Shown piece by piece: positions 56,036-64,000 of a stretch of DNA of 64,000 nt. The position numbers and the translations under genes were made by a program. The notes beneath the pieces are model-generated. The model saw only the letters and a list, made by a program, of their open reading frames with translations, ran no database searches and was not told where the DNA came from. Source of the stretch: Paenibacillus etheri (GTDB lineage Bacteria; Bacillota; Bacilli; Paenibacillales; Paenibacillaceae); assembly GCF_001012825.1 (NCBI RefSeq), contig NZ_LCZJ02000018.1, forward strand, positions 62,001 to 126,000, written 5' to 3'. Each line of letters begins with the position of its first letter. The first letter of the stretch is position 1.

Positions 56036-57763
56036 GTGTTAGAAACCTTGTCTATCCGCAATCTAGCCGTCGTTGAGGCGGTAGATGTGCATTTTTATCC
56101 TGGCTTCCATGTGCTTACAGGGGAGACTGGGGCAGGTAAATCCATTATAATTGATGCGCTTGGACTGATTGTCGGAGGCCGCGGCTCCGCGGATTCCATT
56201 CGTTACGGTTGTGAAAAAGCAGAGATGGAAGCGCTCTTCAGCCTCTCAAGCGGTCATCCCGTCTGGGATACTTTAGAGCGTCTTGGCATTGAGGCCCAGC
56301 GTGAGGAGCATCTTATAATTCGCCGTGAGCTCACCTCTCAGGGTAAAAGTACATCACGTGTAAACGGACAGATGGTCAATCTTACTATGCTTCGTGAAAT
56401 TGGTGAACAGCTGGTGAACATTCATGGACAGCACGAACACCAGAACTTATTGAAGGCAGAGCGACATTTGGGACTGCTGGATACATACGGAGAACCTATA
56501 ATCGGACCGCTTAAAGCGGTATATCAGGAAAAGTATTCAGCCTTTGCGAAAGTGGAGAAAGAGCTTCGAGAGCTGCAGGAATCCAGCCAGAAGGCTTATC
56601 AAATGCTGGATTTATACCGCTTTCAGTTAGAAGAAATTTCATCTGCCGCATTAAAACCGGGAGAAGATGAATTACTTGCTGAAGAACGGGTCAAACTATC
56701 CCACAGTGAGAAAATGATGGATTCCGTATCCGGTGCTTATGAGCTTCTCTACGATAGACAAGGCTTAGAATCCATCGGTAATGTCATTTCCAGACTCGAG
56801 GATGCGGTTCGTTACGATGAAAAGGGTCTTAAATCCGTGCTTGAGCAGCTGCAGTCCTCTTATTATCAGTTGGAGGATGCTGCATTTCAGCTTCGTGATT
56901 ACCGAGAAGAGATCGAGTTCAACCCGCAGCGACTCGAAGAAATCGAGAATCGTCTTGATTTAATCACGGGACTCCGCCGTAAATACGGAGATAGTGTAGA
57001 ACAGATTCTGGCTTATTATGAACAAATCCATCGGGAAACCGATCTGCTTGAGAATAAAGATGAATATCTGGAGAAACTGACGACCAAACGAGATGCATTG
57101 TTATCTGTATTGATGGAAGCAGCTACTGAATTAAGTGAAGCACGGAAGATTTGTGCATCTGATTTGGCCACGCAAGTGGAGAGTGAGCTTAAAGATCTTC
57201 AGATGGAAAGAACCTCACTACAAGTTAAATTGGATACGCTGGAGGACCCACGTGGCGTTGAATATAAGGGTCGGCGTATTCGTCTCACAAGACAAGGGAT
57301 CGACAGTGCGGAGTTTATGATTTCCCCTAACCCTGGCGAACCGTTAAGACCTCTTGGCAAAATCGCCTCGGGTGGTGAGTTGTCGCGTATTATGCTGGCA
57401 ATGAAGAGTATTTTTGCGCGTCATGATGCAATTCCAGTTCTGATTTTTGATGAAGTGGACACTGGTGTCAGCGGCAGAGCTGCCCAGTCCATCGCGGATA
57501 AACTGTATAAGCTGTCTTCCACTTGTCAGGTGTTCTCCATTACTCACTTGCCGCAGGTGGCTTGTATGGCTGACCATCAGTACTTAATCCGGAAAAAGGT
57601 TGAGGATGGAAGAACCATGACGGAAGTGGAATCCCTAACGAACGATGGACGTGTAATGGAGCTGGCCCGAATGCTGGGCGGGGTGGAAATTACCGAAAAA
57701 ACATTGCACCACTCGCAGGAAATGCTTAATTTGGCCGAGGCAAGTAAGGCTGCAACAAGCTAA
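56036..57763 (+). CDS. recN: DNA repair protein RecN
   Basis: SMC-like ATPase for double-strand break repair, 575 residues. Walker A GETGAGKS at 29-36, long coiled coils at about 155-370, signature GKIASGGELSRIMLAMKSIFA and Walker B VLIFDEVDTGVSGRAAQ, then SITHLPQVA. The start is GTG 56036 after GGAGGTG. Neighbour of argR and spoIVB as in B. subtilis. Confidence 0.97.
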   Translation: MLETLSIRNLAVVEAVDVHFYPGFHVLTGETGAGKSIIIDALGLIVGGRGSADSIRYGCEKAEMEALFSLSSGHPVWDTLERLGIEAQREEHLIIRRELTSQGKSTSRVNGQMVNLTMLREIGEQLVNIHGQHEHQNLLKAERHLGLLDTYGEPIIGPLKAVYQEKYSAFAKVEKELRELQESSQKAYQMLDLYRFQLEEISSAALKPGEDELLAEERVKLSHSEKMMDSVSGAYELLYDRQGLESIGNVISRLEDAVRYDEKGLKSVLEQLQSSYYQLEDAAFQLRDYREEIEFNPQRLEEIENRLDLITGLRRKYGDSVEQILAYYEQIHRETDLLENKDEYLEKLTTKRDALLSVLMEAATELSEARKICASDLATQVESELKDLQMERTSLQVKLDTLEDPRGVEYKGRRIRLTRQGIDSAEFMISPNPGEPLRPLGKIASGGELSRIMLAMKSIFARHDAIPVLIFDEVDTGVSGRAAQSIADKLYKLSSTCQVFSITHLPQVACMADHQYLIRKKVEDGRTMTEVESLTNDGRVMELARMLGGVEITEKTLHHSQEMLNLAEASKAATS

Positions 57764-57877
57764 GCGGAACAATGATTGACAGTAATAAAAGCCTGGGGGC
57801 AAGGTTATCTTATAGGTACGCAATTGGCGACCACCTTTTTCGTCAAGCGAAAGAAGCAAAAGGGAGCGTGACAGCCA

Positions 57878-59014
57878 TTGAAGCCTAACCTCAGGAAGTT
57901 AATGCCAGGCCTTTTATTTGCCTTCTTTCTTAGTTTATCGGGCATAACGGGAACCCACCAAAGTTTTGCCGCACCACTGAACAGTGAACCTGCCAAGGTG
58001 ATTGCGCAAGGAATGAAACCGGAACTGAAGGTGATCCCGGGAGGTCAAACGATCGGAGTAAAGGTGAAATCAGCAGGCGTTCTGGTTGTAGGACATCATC
58101 TGATTGAAGTATCCGAGAAATCCAAGCTTTCCCCAGGTGAGATCAGCGGTTTGGTGCCAGGTGATTTGATGATCTCCATTGATGGAGAGAAGTTGGACGA
58201 GTTGTCTAAGGTAGCCAAGCTTGTGGATCGTGCTGGAAAAGCGAATAATTCTCTGACGATTGTCTTTAAACGCGCTGGTAAAGAGCATACAGCCAAGCTA
58301 AAACCCGCGTATGATATTAATGACAAAGTCTGGAGGTTAGGCCTGTACATTCGAGATTCTGCAGCGGGTGTCGGCACGTTAACTTTTTATGCCCCGAAAC
58401 AGGGGGTTTATGGAGCTTTAGGGCATGTGATTACGGACATGAATACAGGAACTCCAATCGTTGTTGGCAGCGGTCATATTGTCCAATCCAGTGTAACTTC
58501 GATTTCTAAAAGCCAGGATGGCGATCCGGGTGAGAAACGAGCTCATTTCTTGAAAGAAAGCCAAGTGCTTGGTAATGTGGAGAGTAACACGGATTTTGGT
58601 ATCTTTGGTAAAATGAATCATAATCCCGAGCATAGTCTTTATAAAGAACCTATTCCTGTGGCAATGAGTAATCAAGTCAAGGAAGGTCCTGCTGAAATTC
58701 TTACCGTTGTAGATGGGCAGCAGGTGGAACGATTTAAGGTTGAGATCATTCATGTGGCACACCAGCAGACACCAGCGACAAAGGGTATGGTCATTCGTAT
58801 CACAGATCCGCGACTGATCGATAAGACAGGTGGTATCGTTCAAGGGATGAGCGGAAGTCCAATCGTGCAGAATGGACGGCTCATCGGTGCAGTAACGCAT
58901 GTATTCGTAAATGATCCTAAGTCCGGTTATGGTTGCTTCATCGAATGGATGCTTAAGGATTCTGGTGTAACTCTACAGGAGAATAGGTATCCATTAAATC
59001 TTAAGGCGGTTTAG
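57878..59014 (+). CDS. spoIVB: SpoIVB peptidase (S55)
   Basis: Forespore-made serine protease that triggers pro-sigma-K processing; 378 residues against about 426 in B. subtilis. N-terminal helix/signal (about 7-25), PDZ domain (about 95-160, GEISGLVPGDLMISIDGEKL), peptidase domain with His183 (YGALGHVITD) and Ser327 (QGMSGSPIVQNGRLIGAVTHV). Their spacing is close to the His236-Ser378 pair known in B. subtilis. Start TTG 57878 follows AAAAGGGAG by about 10 bases. Confidence 0.95.
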   Translation: MKPNLRKLMPGLLFAFFLSLSGITGTHQSFAAPLNSEPAKVIAQGMKPELKVIPGGQTIGVKVKSAGVLVVGHHLIEVSEKSKLSPGEISGLVPGDLMISIDGEKLDELSKVAKLVDRAGKANNSLTIVFKRAGKEHTAKLKPAYDINDKVWRLGLYIRDSAAGVGTLTFYAPKQGVYGALGHVITDMNTGTPIVVGSGHIVQSSVTSISKSQDGDPGEKRAHFLKESQVLGNVESNTDFGIFGKMNHNPEHSLYKEPIPVAMSNQVKEGPAEILTVVDGQQVERFKVEIIHVAHQQTPATKGMVIRITDPRLIDKTGGIVQGMSGSPIVQNGRLIGAVTHVFVNDPKSGYGCFIEWMLKDSGVTLQENRYPLNLKAV

Positions 59015-59029
59015 CCTTAAGATTTTTTT
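58996..59029 (+). terminator. Terminator overlapping the spoIVB stop codon
   Basis: AAATCTTAAGGC pairs with GCCTTAAGATTT (12 bp), then a T run to 59029. The 5' arm is the last codons of spoIVB; the stop TAG lies in loop and stem. The T run leads directly into an 0A box. Confidence 0.9.
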
Positions 59030-59147
59030 GTCGAAGGATTACGAAGATCATCGAACTTTGAAATAAAATATTTAATTATAATCCATGCCAGAAAAAAAAT
59101 AAAGAAAAATAATTTTCGACAGAAGGGAATTCAATGTCCATGTCGAA
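59029..59147 (+). promoter_or_regulatory. Spo0A control region with three 0A boxes
   Basis: The 0A box TGTCGAA occurs at 59029-59035 and 59141-59147, and in reverse (TTCGACA) at 59115-59121. In B. subtilis spo0A is autoregulated through such boxes. AGAAGGGAATT (from 59120) with GTCGAAAAT downstream could form a sigma-H-type promoter; that assignment is weak. Confidence 0.7.
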
Positions 59148-59213
59148 AATGTTATAAGACAAGAAAAAAATGTTATTTTCGAATAGCAGATATAATTAAG
59201 GAGGAAGTAGCCA

Positions 59214-60029
59214 GTGCAGAATATTGAAGTGTTGTTGGCCGATGATAACAGGGAATTTACGAATTTGCTTTCCGAATACATTTCTGAACAAGAAGATATG
59301 ACGGTAACGGGTATCGCCTACAATGGTGAAGAGGTGCTTCAAATGCTAAGCGAAGCACGTAAAGTTCCCGATGTCCTTATTCTTGATATCATCATGCCAC
59401 ATTTAGACGGTCTAGGTGTCTTGGAACGTCTGCGTGATATGGATCTGAATCCTCAACCGAAGATCATCATGCTGACCGCTTTTGGTCAGGAGAACATCAC
59501 TCAAAGAGCTGTACAGCTTGGTGCATCCTATTATATTTTGAAACCGTTCGATATGGAGGTCCTGGCAAATCGTGTACGTCAACTTGTCGGAGTCCAAGGC
59601 AGCATGAGCTCATCCTCTAACATGTACAACTATTCGTCGATGTCCAGATCGAATGTAGTGCCGCTTACGAAGGGCAAGAATCTTGATGCTAATATTACCT
59701 CAATCATCCATGAAATCGGTGTTCCAGCACATATCAAGGGCTATCAGTACCTGCGCGAAGCGATCACGATGGTATATAACAATATCGAGATTCTTGGTGC
59801 GATTACAAAAACGCTCTATCCAGCTATAGCAGAGAAATTCAAGACCACGCCTTCACGCGTAGAACGCGCGATTCGCCATGCGATTGAAGTGGCTTGGACC
59901 CGTGGCAACATCGACTCCATCAGCCATCTATTCGGCTATACGATTAATATCTCCAAATCCAAGCCTACTAACTCGGAATTTATTGCCATGGTAGCTGACA
60001 AGCTGCGGATTGAGCATAAGGTTAGTTGA
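59214..60029 (+). CDS. spo0A: Sporulation master regulator Spo0A
   Basis: 271 residues. Receiver domain with Asp10-Asp11 and the phospho-acceptor Asp58 ([17 protein letters not shown]), Lys in [12 protein letters not shown] Ser/Asn-rich linker (about 130-150) joins it to the DNA-binding domain, with the recognition region [22 protein letters not shown] and [13 protein letters not shown] start after AAGGAGGAAG. Last gene of the conserved core block. Confidence 0.98.
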   Translation: MQNIEVLLADDNREFTNLLSEYISEQEDMTVTGIAYNGEEVLQMLSEARKVPDVLILDIIMPHLDGLGVLERLRDMDLNPQPKIIMLTAFGQENITQRAVQLGASYYILKPFDMEVLANRVRQLVGVQGSMSSSSNMYNYSSMSRSNVVPLTKGKNLDANITSIIHEIGVPAHIKGYQYLREAITMVYNNIEILGAITKTLYPAIAEKFKTTPSRVERAIRHAIEVAWTRGNIDSISHLFGYTINISKSKPTNSEFIAMVADKLRIEHKVS

Positions 60030-60158
60030 AAGGGTTAGGGGCAGTGCGTGGTAAGGGATTGTGGGTTGCTGGAAGTGACTTACTCTAAAACAATTTTGCC
60101 TATAAATATCTGAAATCAGGGATTCTATACCGATAAACTTCTATGTATCATACCAACT

Positions 60159-60210
60159 AATACCGTTATTTATTGGGTTTGCCAAAATCCAATGAAGGGC
60201 GGTATTTTTT
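60159..60210 (+). terminator. Terminator downstream of spo0A
   Basis: AATACCG pairs with CGGTATT across an inner ATTGG/TCCAAT stem, followed by a T run (60205-60210). It lies 130 bases past spo0A and overlaps the upstream side of the integrase remnant. Confidence 0.75.
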
Positions 60211-60213
60211 ATT

Positions 60214-60528
60214 ATGACAGACATTGAATTTCAGTTAGACAACTTTATGCTTTATTGTTCCTCCAAAAACTTATCTCGAAAGACGCTTGCTAGCTACGAG
60301 CAGACATTAAAGCTTTTTATGCTGTATCTAAAAAGTGAATTTCAAATCGAAGAAGTCAAGAAAATTCAAACGGGACATATGAGACACTACATCAAGTATT
60401 TAAGGGAGAGGGGTAAATACACAGTAGTTACCACTTCTAATTTAAATCATAACAACCATCCAGAAAGTAGAAAAGACTATAACTCAGAAATATCAACGTC
60501 TAGATATTCAAGGACTAGCCACTCGTAA
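60214..60528 (+). pseudogene. Truncated tyrosine recombinase, N-terminal part
   Basis: 104 residues. The first about 85 match the core-binding (SAM-like) domain of tyrosine integrases: MTDIEFQLDNFMLYCSSKNLSRKTLASYEQTLKLFMLYL and IQTGHMRHYIKYLRERGKYTVV. After NSEIST the sequence turns unrelated and stops. The catalytic domain with R-H-R-Y residues is missing, so no activity is expected. No clear ribosome binding site at the usual distance. Confidence 0.8.
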
Positions 60529-60931
60529 GAGTGGTTTTTTTATAGGTACACTGGGGGGTGGTTTATATCTAAACAGGGTTACCTTTATACGGTTAGGGGC
60601 ATAGCACATCCAGCCAGCGATCCATGAGTGAAATTTAACGATACGATAGAATGATCTAGTTGATCTAACGGGATAAAGAACAGTCACCCAACCTCTATAA
60701 ATATATAGTAGCGTGTGGGTGACTATTATCGGTACACATAGCGACTCCCTTTTTTACCTGTTGAACTGGAATGGCATGAATAGATCGAAAGTATTAGCCA
60801 GTGAATAGGGTGGCAACGTTGTAGTAAGTTATACCTCTTTTTTGTAATCTCTAGTTGAAATCACTGGTTTCACCCGCTACAATTGATATACAAAGATAAC
60901 GCAATAATTGAATAGTAATTCACTCTATTAA
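60529..60931. other. Non-coding spacer with one hairpin
   Basis: No gene seen. A 9-bp inverted repeat AGTCACCCA/TGGGTGACT lies at 60682-60724. The rest looks like decayed or unassigned sequence between the integrase remnant and the guaA tail. Confidence 0.4.
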
Positions 60932-61120
60932 CGTACGTATTCCTACACCGTAGGTATTCGTGCAGTAACTTCCATCGATGGTATGACTGCAGACTGGGCA
61001 CGTATTCCGTGGGATGTGCTTGAGAAGATTTCTGTACGTATCGTTAACGAAGTAGAGAACGTAAACCGCATCGTCTACGATGTAACCTCGAAACCACCTG
61101 CAACGATTGAGTGGGAATAG
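60932..61120 (+). pseudogene. guaA: 3' fragment of GMP synthase gene guaA
   Basis: The last 62 codons of GuaA, in frame and undamaged: [47 protein letters not shown] and stop TAG. Just upstream of CGTACG the frame has a TAA and resemblance ends abruptly. An isolated guaA tail is the usual trace of elements that insert at the 3' end of guaA and carry or leave a copy of it. The intact gene is not in the window. Confidence 0.9.
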
Positions 61121-61138
61121 ACTGATAATTAAACGAAT

Positions 61139-61183
61139 GCCCTCTTTTATTGCCTATTTGGCAATGAAGGAGGGCACTTTTTT
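61139..61183. terminator. Terminator after the guaA fragment
   Basis: TGCCCTC-TTTT-ATTGCC pairs with GGCAAT-GAAG-GAGGGCA, then a T run. Probably the original guaA terminator; also close to the end of the convergent cohesin-like gene. Confidence 0.88.
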
Positions 61184-61194
61184 ATGTCTAACGA

Positions 61195-62469
61195 TTATTG
61201 TTTTTTTGCAGAGCTTGTTATCATCAGGGTTGTTTTGTTCTTATCCCATTGCATATCAGCCCCAAGCAATGAGGTAAGATTGCGAGCTATAATGTATGAT
61301 ACCCCTGAAAATGTATAACAATTTGCTATTGTTTTTCCATCTATTGTTGGTAGTTTTTTGATGCTGTCATAGCCTGTATCTACTCCTAGCAATTTGCTGA
61401 CAGATCGCAGTGGAACGAACACGGCGCTATCAAATAATCTTCCGGGTTCCGCGGTTTTTCCATTCACTTTGATTTGAACGACTTTAGCTGCTGCAAAGCT
61501 TTTCTCATTTGGGATTTTGGTTTGGATGCCATAGTAGACTACTGGTTTTTCAATTAATTCAGGTGCATTCGCCAGGTATACCCTAACCTCATGTTTGCCA
61601 GTCATAGTACCTAAAGTAGCCATAACTGAAGCATTTCCTAATCCGATTGTCTGAAGACTCCCCCGACCTAAGGTCGCAATAACCTGTGGATCCGTCGTTT
61701 CCCAAGAAGCTTGCTCGGTTACATATGCAGTGTCCCCATTATCGAAGATAGCTAGCGCATTTAATTCATAGCCGTTATTTACAATTAGTTTGAATGGATC
61801 AGAGGATGGCGAGATCGTTCCGCGAACGATTTCAATTCTTTTGGGAGTGGGAGCACCAACAAGAAGCTGCTTAGAGATTGTGCCATAGCTATGAACGGAG
61901 GCTCCCGTGGTATCTTGTAGCATAGTTCCCTCAGATACAATATTGATTAGTGTATTCTGGATCTTGACCTCATTTTTAACCGTTAGGGAAAAAGAGATAA
62001 ACGCTTCATCAGCCGTTGAGTCGATCATTTTGCTATTTAGAGCTGACATAGACAGAACTACTTCCTTCCTGCCATCGGCAGGGTTGAAATCTTCAGGATA
62101 TGGATTATCGATATGATAATCAGCAGTCTCAAAAGTTTTGGAAGGAATGAAAAAGTTATCATCTCTCCATATGTATTTCCCAAGAGCTTTATCGAATCGA
62201 ATGTTATCCTCTGATGAAAATACATTTTCGTCATAGCTTACAGCAATCTTAGCAGAACGAAGCCCTTTGTGATCGGAGGGAATATTCGAAATCTTGACGC
62301 TCACCATGACACTCTGGCCTGGGAGTAGGCTCGAATAATTGCTTATAACATCAACGGATAACTTCTTTGATATTGATGCTGATGTTGATGCTGTTACTAT
62401 ACCTGTAAAGCTGGCAATCGACACGAGCAAAGTAAGCAGCGCTGCGGTTGTTTTTCTTAGAATACACAT
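61195..62469 (-). CDS. Secreted cohesin-like protein with Ig-like and copper-amine-oxidase-N-like domains
   Basis: 424 residues, function not recognised. Signal peptide about 1-29. A cohesin-like beta domain follows (about 35-195: LSVDVISNYSSLLPGQSVMVSVKISNIPS; LRSAKIAVSYDENVFSS; VVLSMSALNSKMIDSTADEAFISFSLTV). A Big-type Ig-like domain lies at about 205-300 and a copper-amine-oxidase-N-like module at about 318-420 (VQIKVNGKTAEPGRLFDSAVFVPLRSVSKLLG). GGAGG lies about 8 bases before ATG. It sits among mobile-element debris. Likely surface or wall-associated. Confidence 0.82.
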   Translation of the reverse strand: MCILRKTTAALLTLLVSIASFTGIVTASTSASISKKLSVDVISNYSSLLPGQSVMVSVKISNIPSDHKGLRSAKIAVSYDENVFSSEDNIRFDKALGKYIWRDDNFFIPSKTFETADYHIDNPYPEDFNPADGRKEVVLSMSALNSKMIDSTADEAFISFSLTVKNEVKIQNTLINIVSEGTMLQDTTGASVHSYGTISKQLLVGAPTPKRIEIVRGTISPSSDPFKLIVNNGYELNALAIFDNGDTAYVTEQASWETTDPQVIATLGRGSLQTIGLGNASVMATLGTMTGKHEVRVYLANAPELIEKPVVYYGIQTKIPNEKSFAAAKVVQIKVNGKTAEPGRLFDSAVFVPLRSVSKLLGVDTGYDSIKKLPTIDGKTIANCYTFSGVSYIIARNLTSLLGADMQWDKNKTTLMITSSAKKQ

Positions 62470-62495
62470 CTAATAAACCTCCATCCATATAATAA

Positions 62496-62519
62496 CAGCC
62501 GATATATATATATCGGCTG
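62496..62519. promoter_or_regulatory. 24-bp perfect palindrome upstream of the cohesin-like gene
   Basis: CAGCCGATATAT followed directly by its reverse complement ATATATCGGCTG, 27 bases before the start codon of the minus-strand gene. Could be an operator or a leader hairpin; no T run follows on either strand. Confidence 0.5.
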
Positions 62520-62669
62520 CCTGGAGGGATTTGTAAATGCGCTAATTTCCAACTATAATCGCAAACAAGAAGATAAACATGTCGAAGCCCCAATGGCATA
62601 AGCCAGAAACAAGAAGATTTCTCTCAGACTTATACCAAGCGTAAGTGAAAGGGACAAGCACCGAAAACA

Positions 62670-62900
62670 ATGGATAAACTTGAACGTAATAAGCTGATTA
62701 GAGATATTGACCGTACAGGCAATAAGCGAGATTATACTATTCTTATGACCCTACTCATGACTGGTATCAGGGTGTCAGAATTAGTGGTATGAGACCGCTC
62801 AGACGTTGATGTAAGCGACCGTAAAGGCTCGTTGCTAGTTCGTTCTGGTAATGGCAATAAAGAACGTACACTACCACTCAACGTTGAAGCTAGACGAAAC
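62670..62900 (+). pseudogene. Tyrosine recombinase fragment with in-frame stop
   Basis: MDKLERNKLIRDIDRTGNKR and DYTILMTLLMTGIRVSELVV form the start of a catalytic domain; the Arg of TGIRVSELV is the first of the R-H-R-Y set. A TGA stops the frame at 62790-62792. Past it the same frame continues with DRSDVDVSDRKGSLLVRSGN and KERTLPLNVEARRN. Resemblance ends at about 62900, where the IS3 tail begins. Whether it belonged to the fragment at 60214 is unclear. Confidence 0.82.
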
Positions 62901-63154
62901 GTTTTTGGGGTACTTACAAGTCAGAAAGCTATTATCTTACAAAGTATGACACCTATGATGATGTCCTCACAGAGGTTAGTAAATATATTCACTACTACAA
63001 TAATTACCGCTACACAGAGTGTTTGGATGGCTTGTCACCTAACGAATACCGACGAGCTGCATAACGAAGATACCTCAGCTCTGGCAATACGAACTGAGGT
63101 ATCTAAACTAACTATTTTTGTTTTTTACACTGTCCACTTGACAGGGAGCACTTC
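62900..63154 (+). mobile_element. Right-end remnant of an IS3-family insertion sequence
   Basis: In the second frame after 62900 the sequence reads RFWGTYKSESYYLTKY and HYYNNYRYTECLDGLSPNEYRRAA then TAA at 63062-63064. This is the C-terminus of an IS3-type OrfB transposase. A hairpin AGATACCTCAG/CTGAGGTATCT (63068-63104) and the IS-end-like TGTCCACTTGACAGGGAGCA (63131 on, ending ACTTCA near 63154) follow. The rest of the element is gone. Confidence 0.82.
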
Positions 63155-63205
63155 ATTCATCAGTGTCTTTTTTGTTTATACTTTTCCACCAGAGGATTGT
63201 AATTT

Positions 63206-64000
63206 TTAAAGCAGCTTAATCAGCTCTTCGAGCTCATCAACCATACCTTTTGCAAGTTCAAAATTATTGTCTTTTAAAGCCAATTCTATTTTCGTTTCAA
63301 CTGCTTTTTTATTTTGTTCATTTTCTAAATAGTCTTTATCAAAATGACTGGCATAAATCATCTTTCTGAATTTTCGCATACTCATTTTTCTAATCGTCTT
63401 ATCGTCAATGATTAATACATAATCCATACCATTTACTACAGAATAGAAATCATGAGAAATCATGAGAATCGCACCTTTATAGTCTTCAATGGCTTTCTCC
63501 AGTGCGATTTGTGTATAGGTGTCTAAATGGCTTGTCGGTTCATCAAGAAGCAATAAGTTTGCTTTGCTAGCAGAAACTTTAGCCAATTGCAGTATATTTT
63601 TTTCTCCACCAGATAAAGATTCTATCTTTTGATTAAGAATTTCTCCTTCAAAGCCATAGTTTGAAAGATGTGCTCTAATCTCGTCATAAGTTGCAAACCC
63701 AGCATCGATGAAGTCTTCTAGTAGGGTATTAGAATCCTTAAGCACTTCGTCTTGAAGCTGAGAAAGATAAGCCACTTTAATATCAGCATTTATTTCAATT
63801 GAATCATGATTATTTTTAAAGATATCTCGGAGTAAAGTCGTTTTCCCGGTACCGTTTGGACCGATAAGGGCTACTTTATCTGTAGGTTTCATCTCAAAGC
63901 TAACATTTTCTAAAATCAACTCATCAAAGGAAACACTATAATTATCCACATTTAAAACAATGATGTCTTCTTCAATTTCATTGTCCACACTAAAACTGAT
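63206..64000 (-). CDS. ABC-F family ATP-binding protein, C-terminal part
   Basis: The frame is open at the right edge, so this is the second ATPase half of an ABC-F protein (about 265 residues visible). Walker A LIGPNGTGKTTLLRDIF, signature SLSGGEKNILQLAKV, Walker B LLLLDEPTSHLD, switch His in MISHDFYSVVNGMD. ABC-F proteins act on ribosomes; some protect from antibiotics. Which subgroup cannot be said from this half. A charged helical tail (about 55 residues) ends the protein. Codon use is more A+T rich than in the core block. Confidence 0.88.
   Translation of the reverse strand: MSFSVDNEIEEDIIVLNVDNYSVSFDELILENVSFEMKPTDKVALIGPNGTGKTTLLRDIFKNNHDSIEINADIKVAYLSQLQDEVLKDSNTLLEDFIDAGFATYDEIRAHLSNYGFEGEILNQKIESLSGGEKNILQLAKVSASKANLLLLDEPTSHLDTYTQIALEKAIEDYKGAILMISHDFYSVVNGMDYVLIIDDKTIRKMSMRKFRKMIYASHFDKDYLENEQNKKAVETKIELALKDNNFELAKGMVDELEELIKLL

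Noticed and set aside
62832..63209. A 125-codon plus-strand frame
   Set aside because: It joins a recombinase remnant to the out-of-frame IS3 tail; not a real gene.

Overview
The window reads as a chromosomal segment of a spore-forming Firmicute, most likely Paenibacillus. Reasons: the complete spoIIIA operon, spoIVB and spo0A are in the Bacillales order; spore photoproduct lyase is present; there are several YesM/YesN-type two-component systems next to carbohydrate ABC transporters; and low-complexity Asn/Ala/Thr linkers follow the lipobox of the solute-binding lipoproteins. No organism name can be proven from the sequence alone.

Layout. (1) 1-2037: 3' part of pflB, then pflA, anaerobic pyruvate cleavage. 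(2) 2.2-8.3 kb: a solute-binding lipoprotein, two permeases, a YesM-like histidine kinase and a YesN-like regulator. A Zur-box-like operator lies in a promoter upstream. (3) 8.3-12.5 kb: a hairpin-rich non-coding repeat, then a second sugar-type importer (two permeases plus lipoprotein). (4) 12.5-16.8 kb, minus strand: histidine kinase, response regulator and an orphan solute-binding lipoprotein in one operon. (5) 17.2-19.4 kb: a large secreted protein with a copper-amine-oxidase-N-like module. (6) 19.6-26.4 kb: a Fur-family (Zur-like) regulator, yidD, T-box plus metG, the znuACB zinc importer with two Zur-like operators, and ccdA. (7) 26.4-31.1 kb: splB, mntR, a nested-repeat spacer, a GHL10 glycoside-hydrolase-like protein and a patatin. 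(8) 31.1-60.0 kb: the conserved Bacillales core block yqhPQR, yqhT, efp, (lysC and yitT inserted), yqhV, spoIIIAA-AH, accBC, yqhY-amaP-DUF2273, nusB, folD, xseAB, ispA, dxs, tlyA, an unknown gene, argR, recN, spoIVB, spo0A. (9) 60.0-64.0 kb: a degraded accessory patch with two integrase remnants, the last 62 codons of a guaA gene with its terminator, a secreted cohesin-like protein, the tail of an IS3-family element, and an incomplete ABC-F ATPase.

How the parts fit. Both importers lack their own ATPase gene, as is usual for Paenibacillus carbohydrate importers that share an MsmX-like ATPase; each has a YesMN-type system beside it. The zinc regulator, its likely operators and the zinc importer sit within 7 kb, and a third operator of the same sequence (17 of 19 bases) controls what looks like a carbohydrate-type importer. 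The core block links lipid precursor supply (accBC, ispA, dxs), envelope proteins (yqhY, amaP) and sporulation (spoIIIA channel, SpoIVB signalling, Spo0A).

The features most worth a second look are the shared Zur-like operator, two families of leader repeats placed just ahead of ribosome binding sites, the internal translation start in lysC, the G+C-rich patch in xseA, and the guaA-tail scar next to spo0A.
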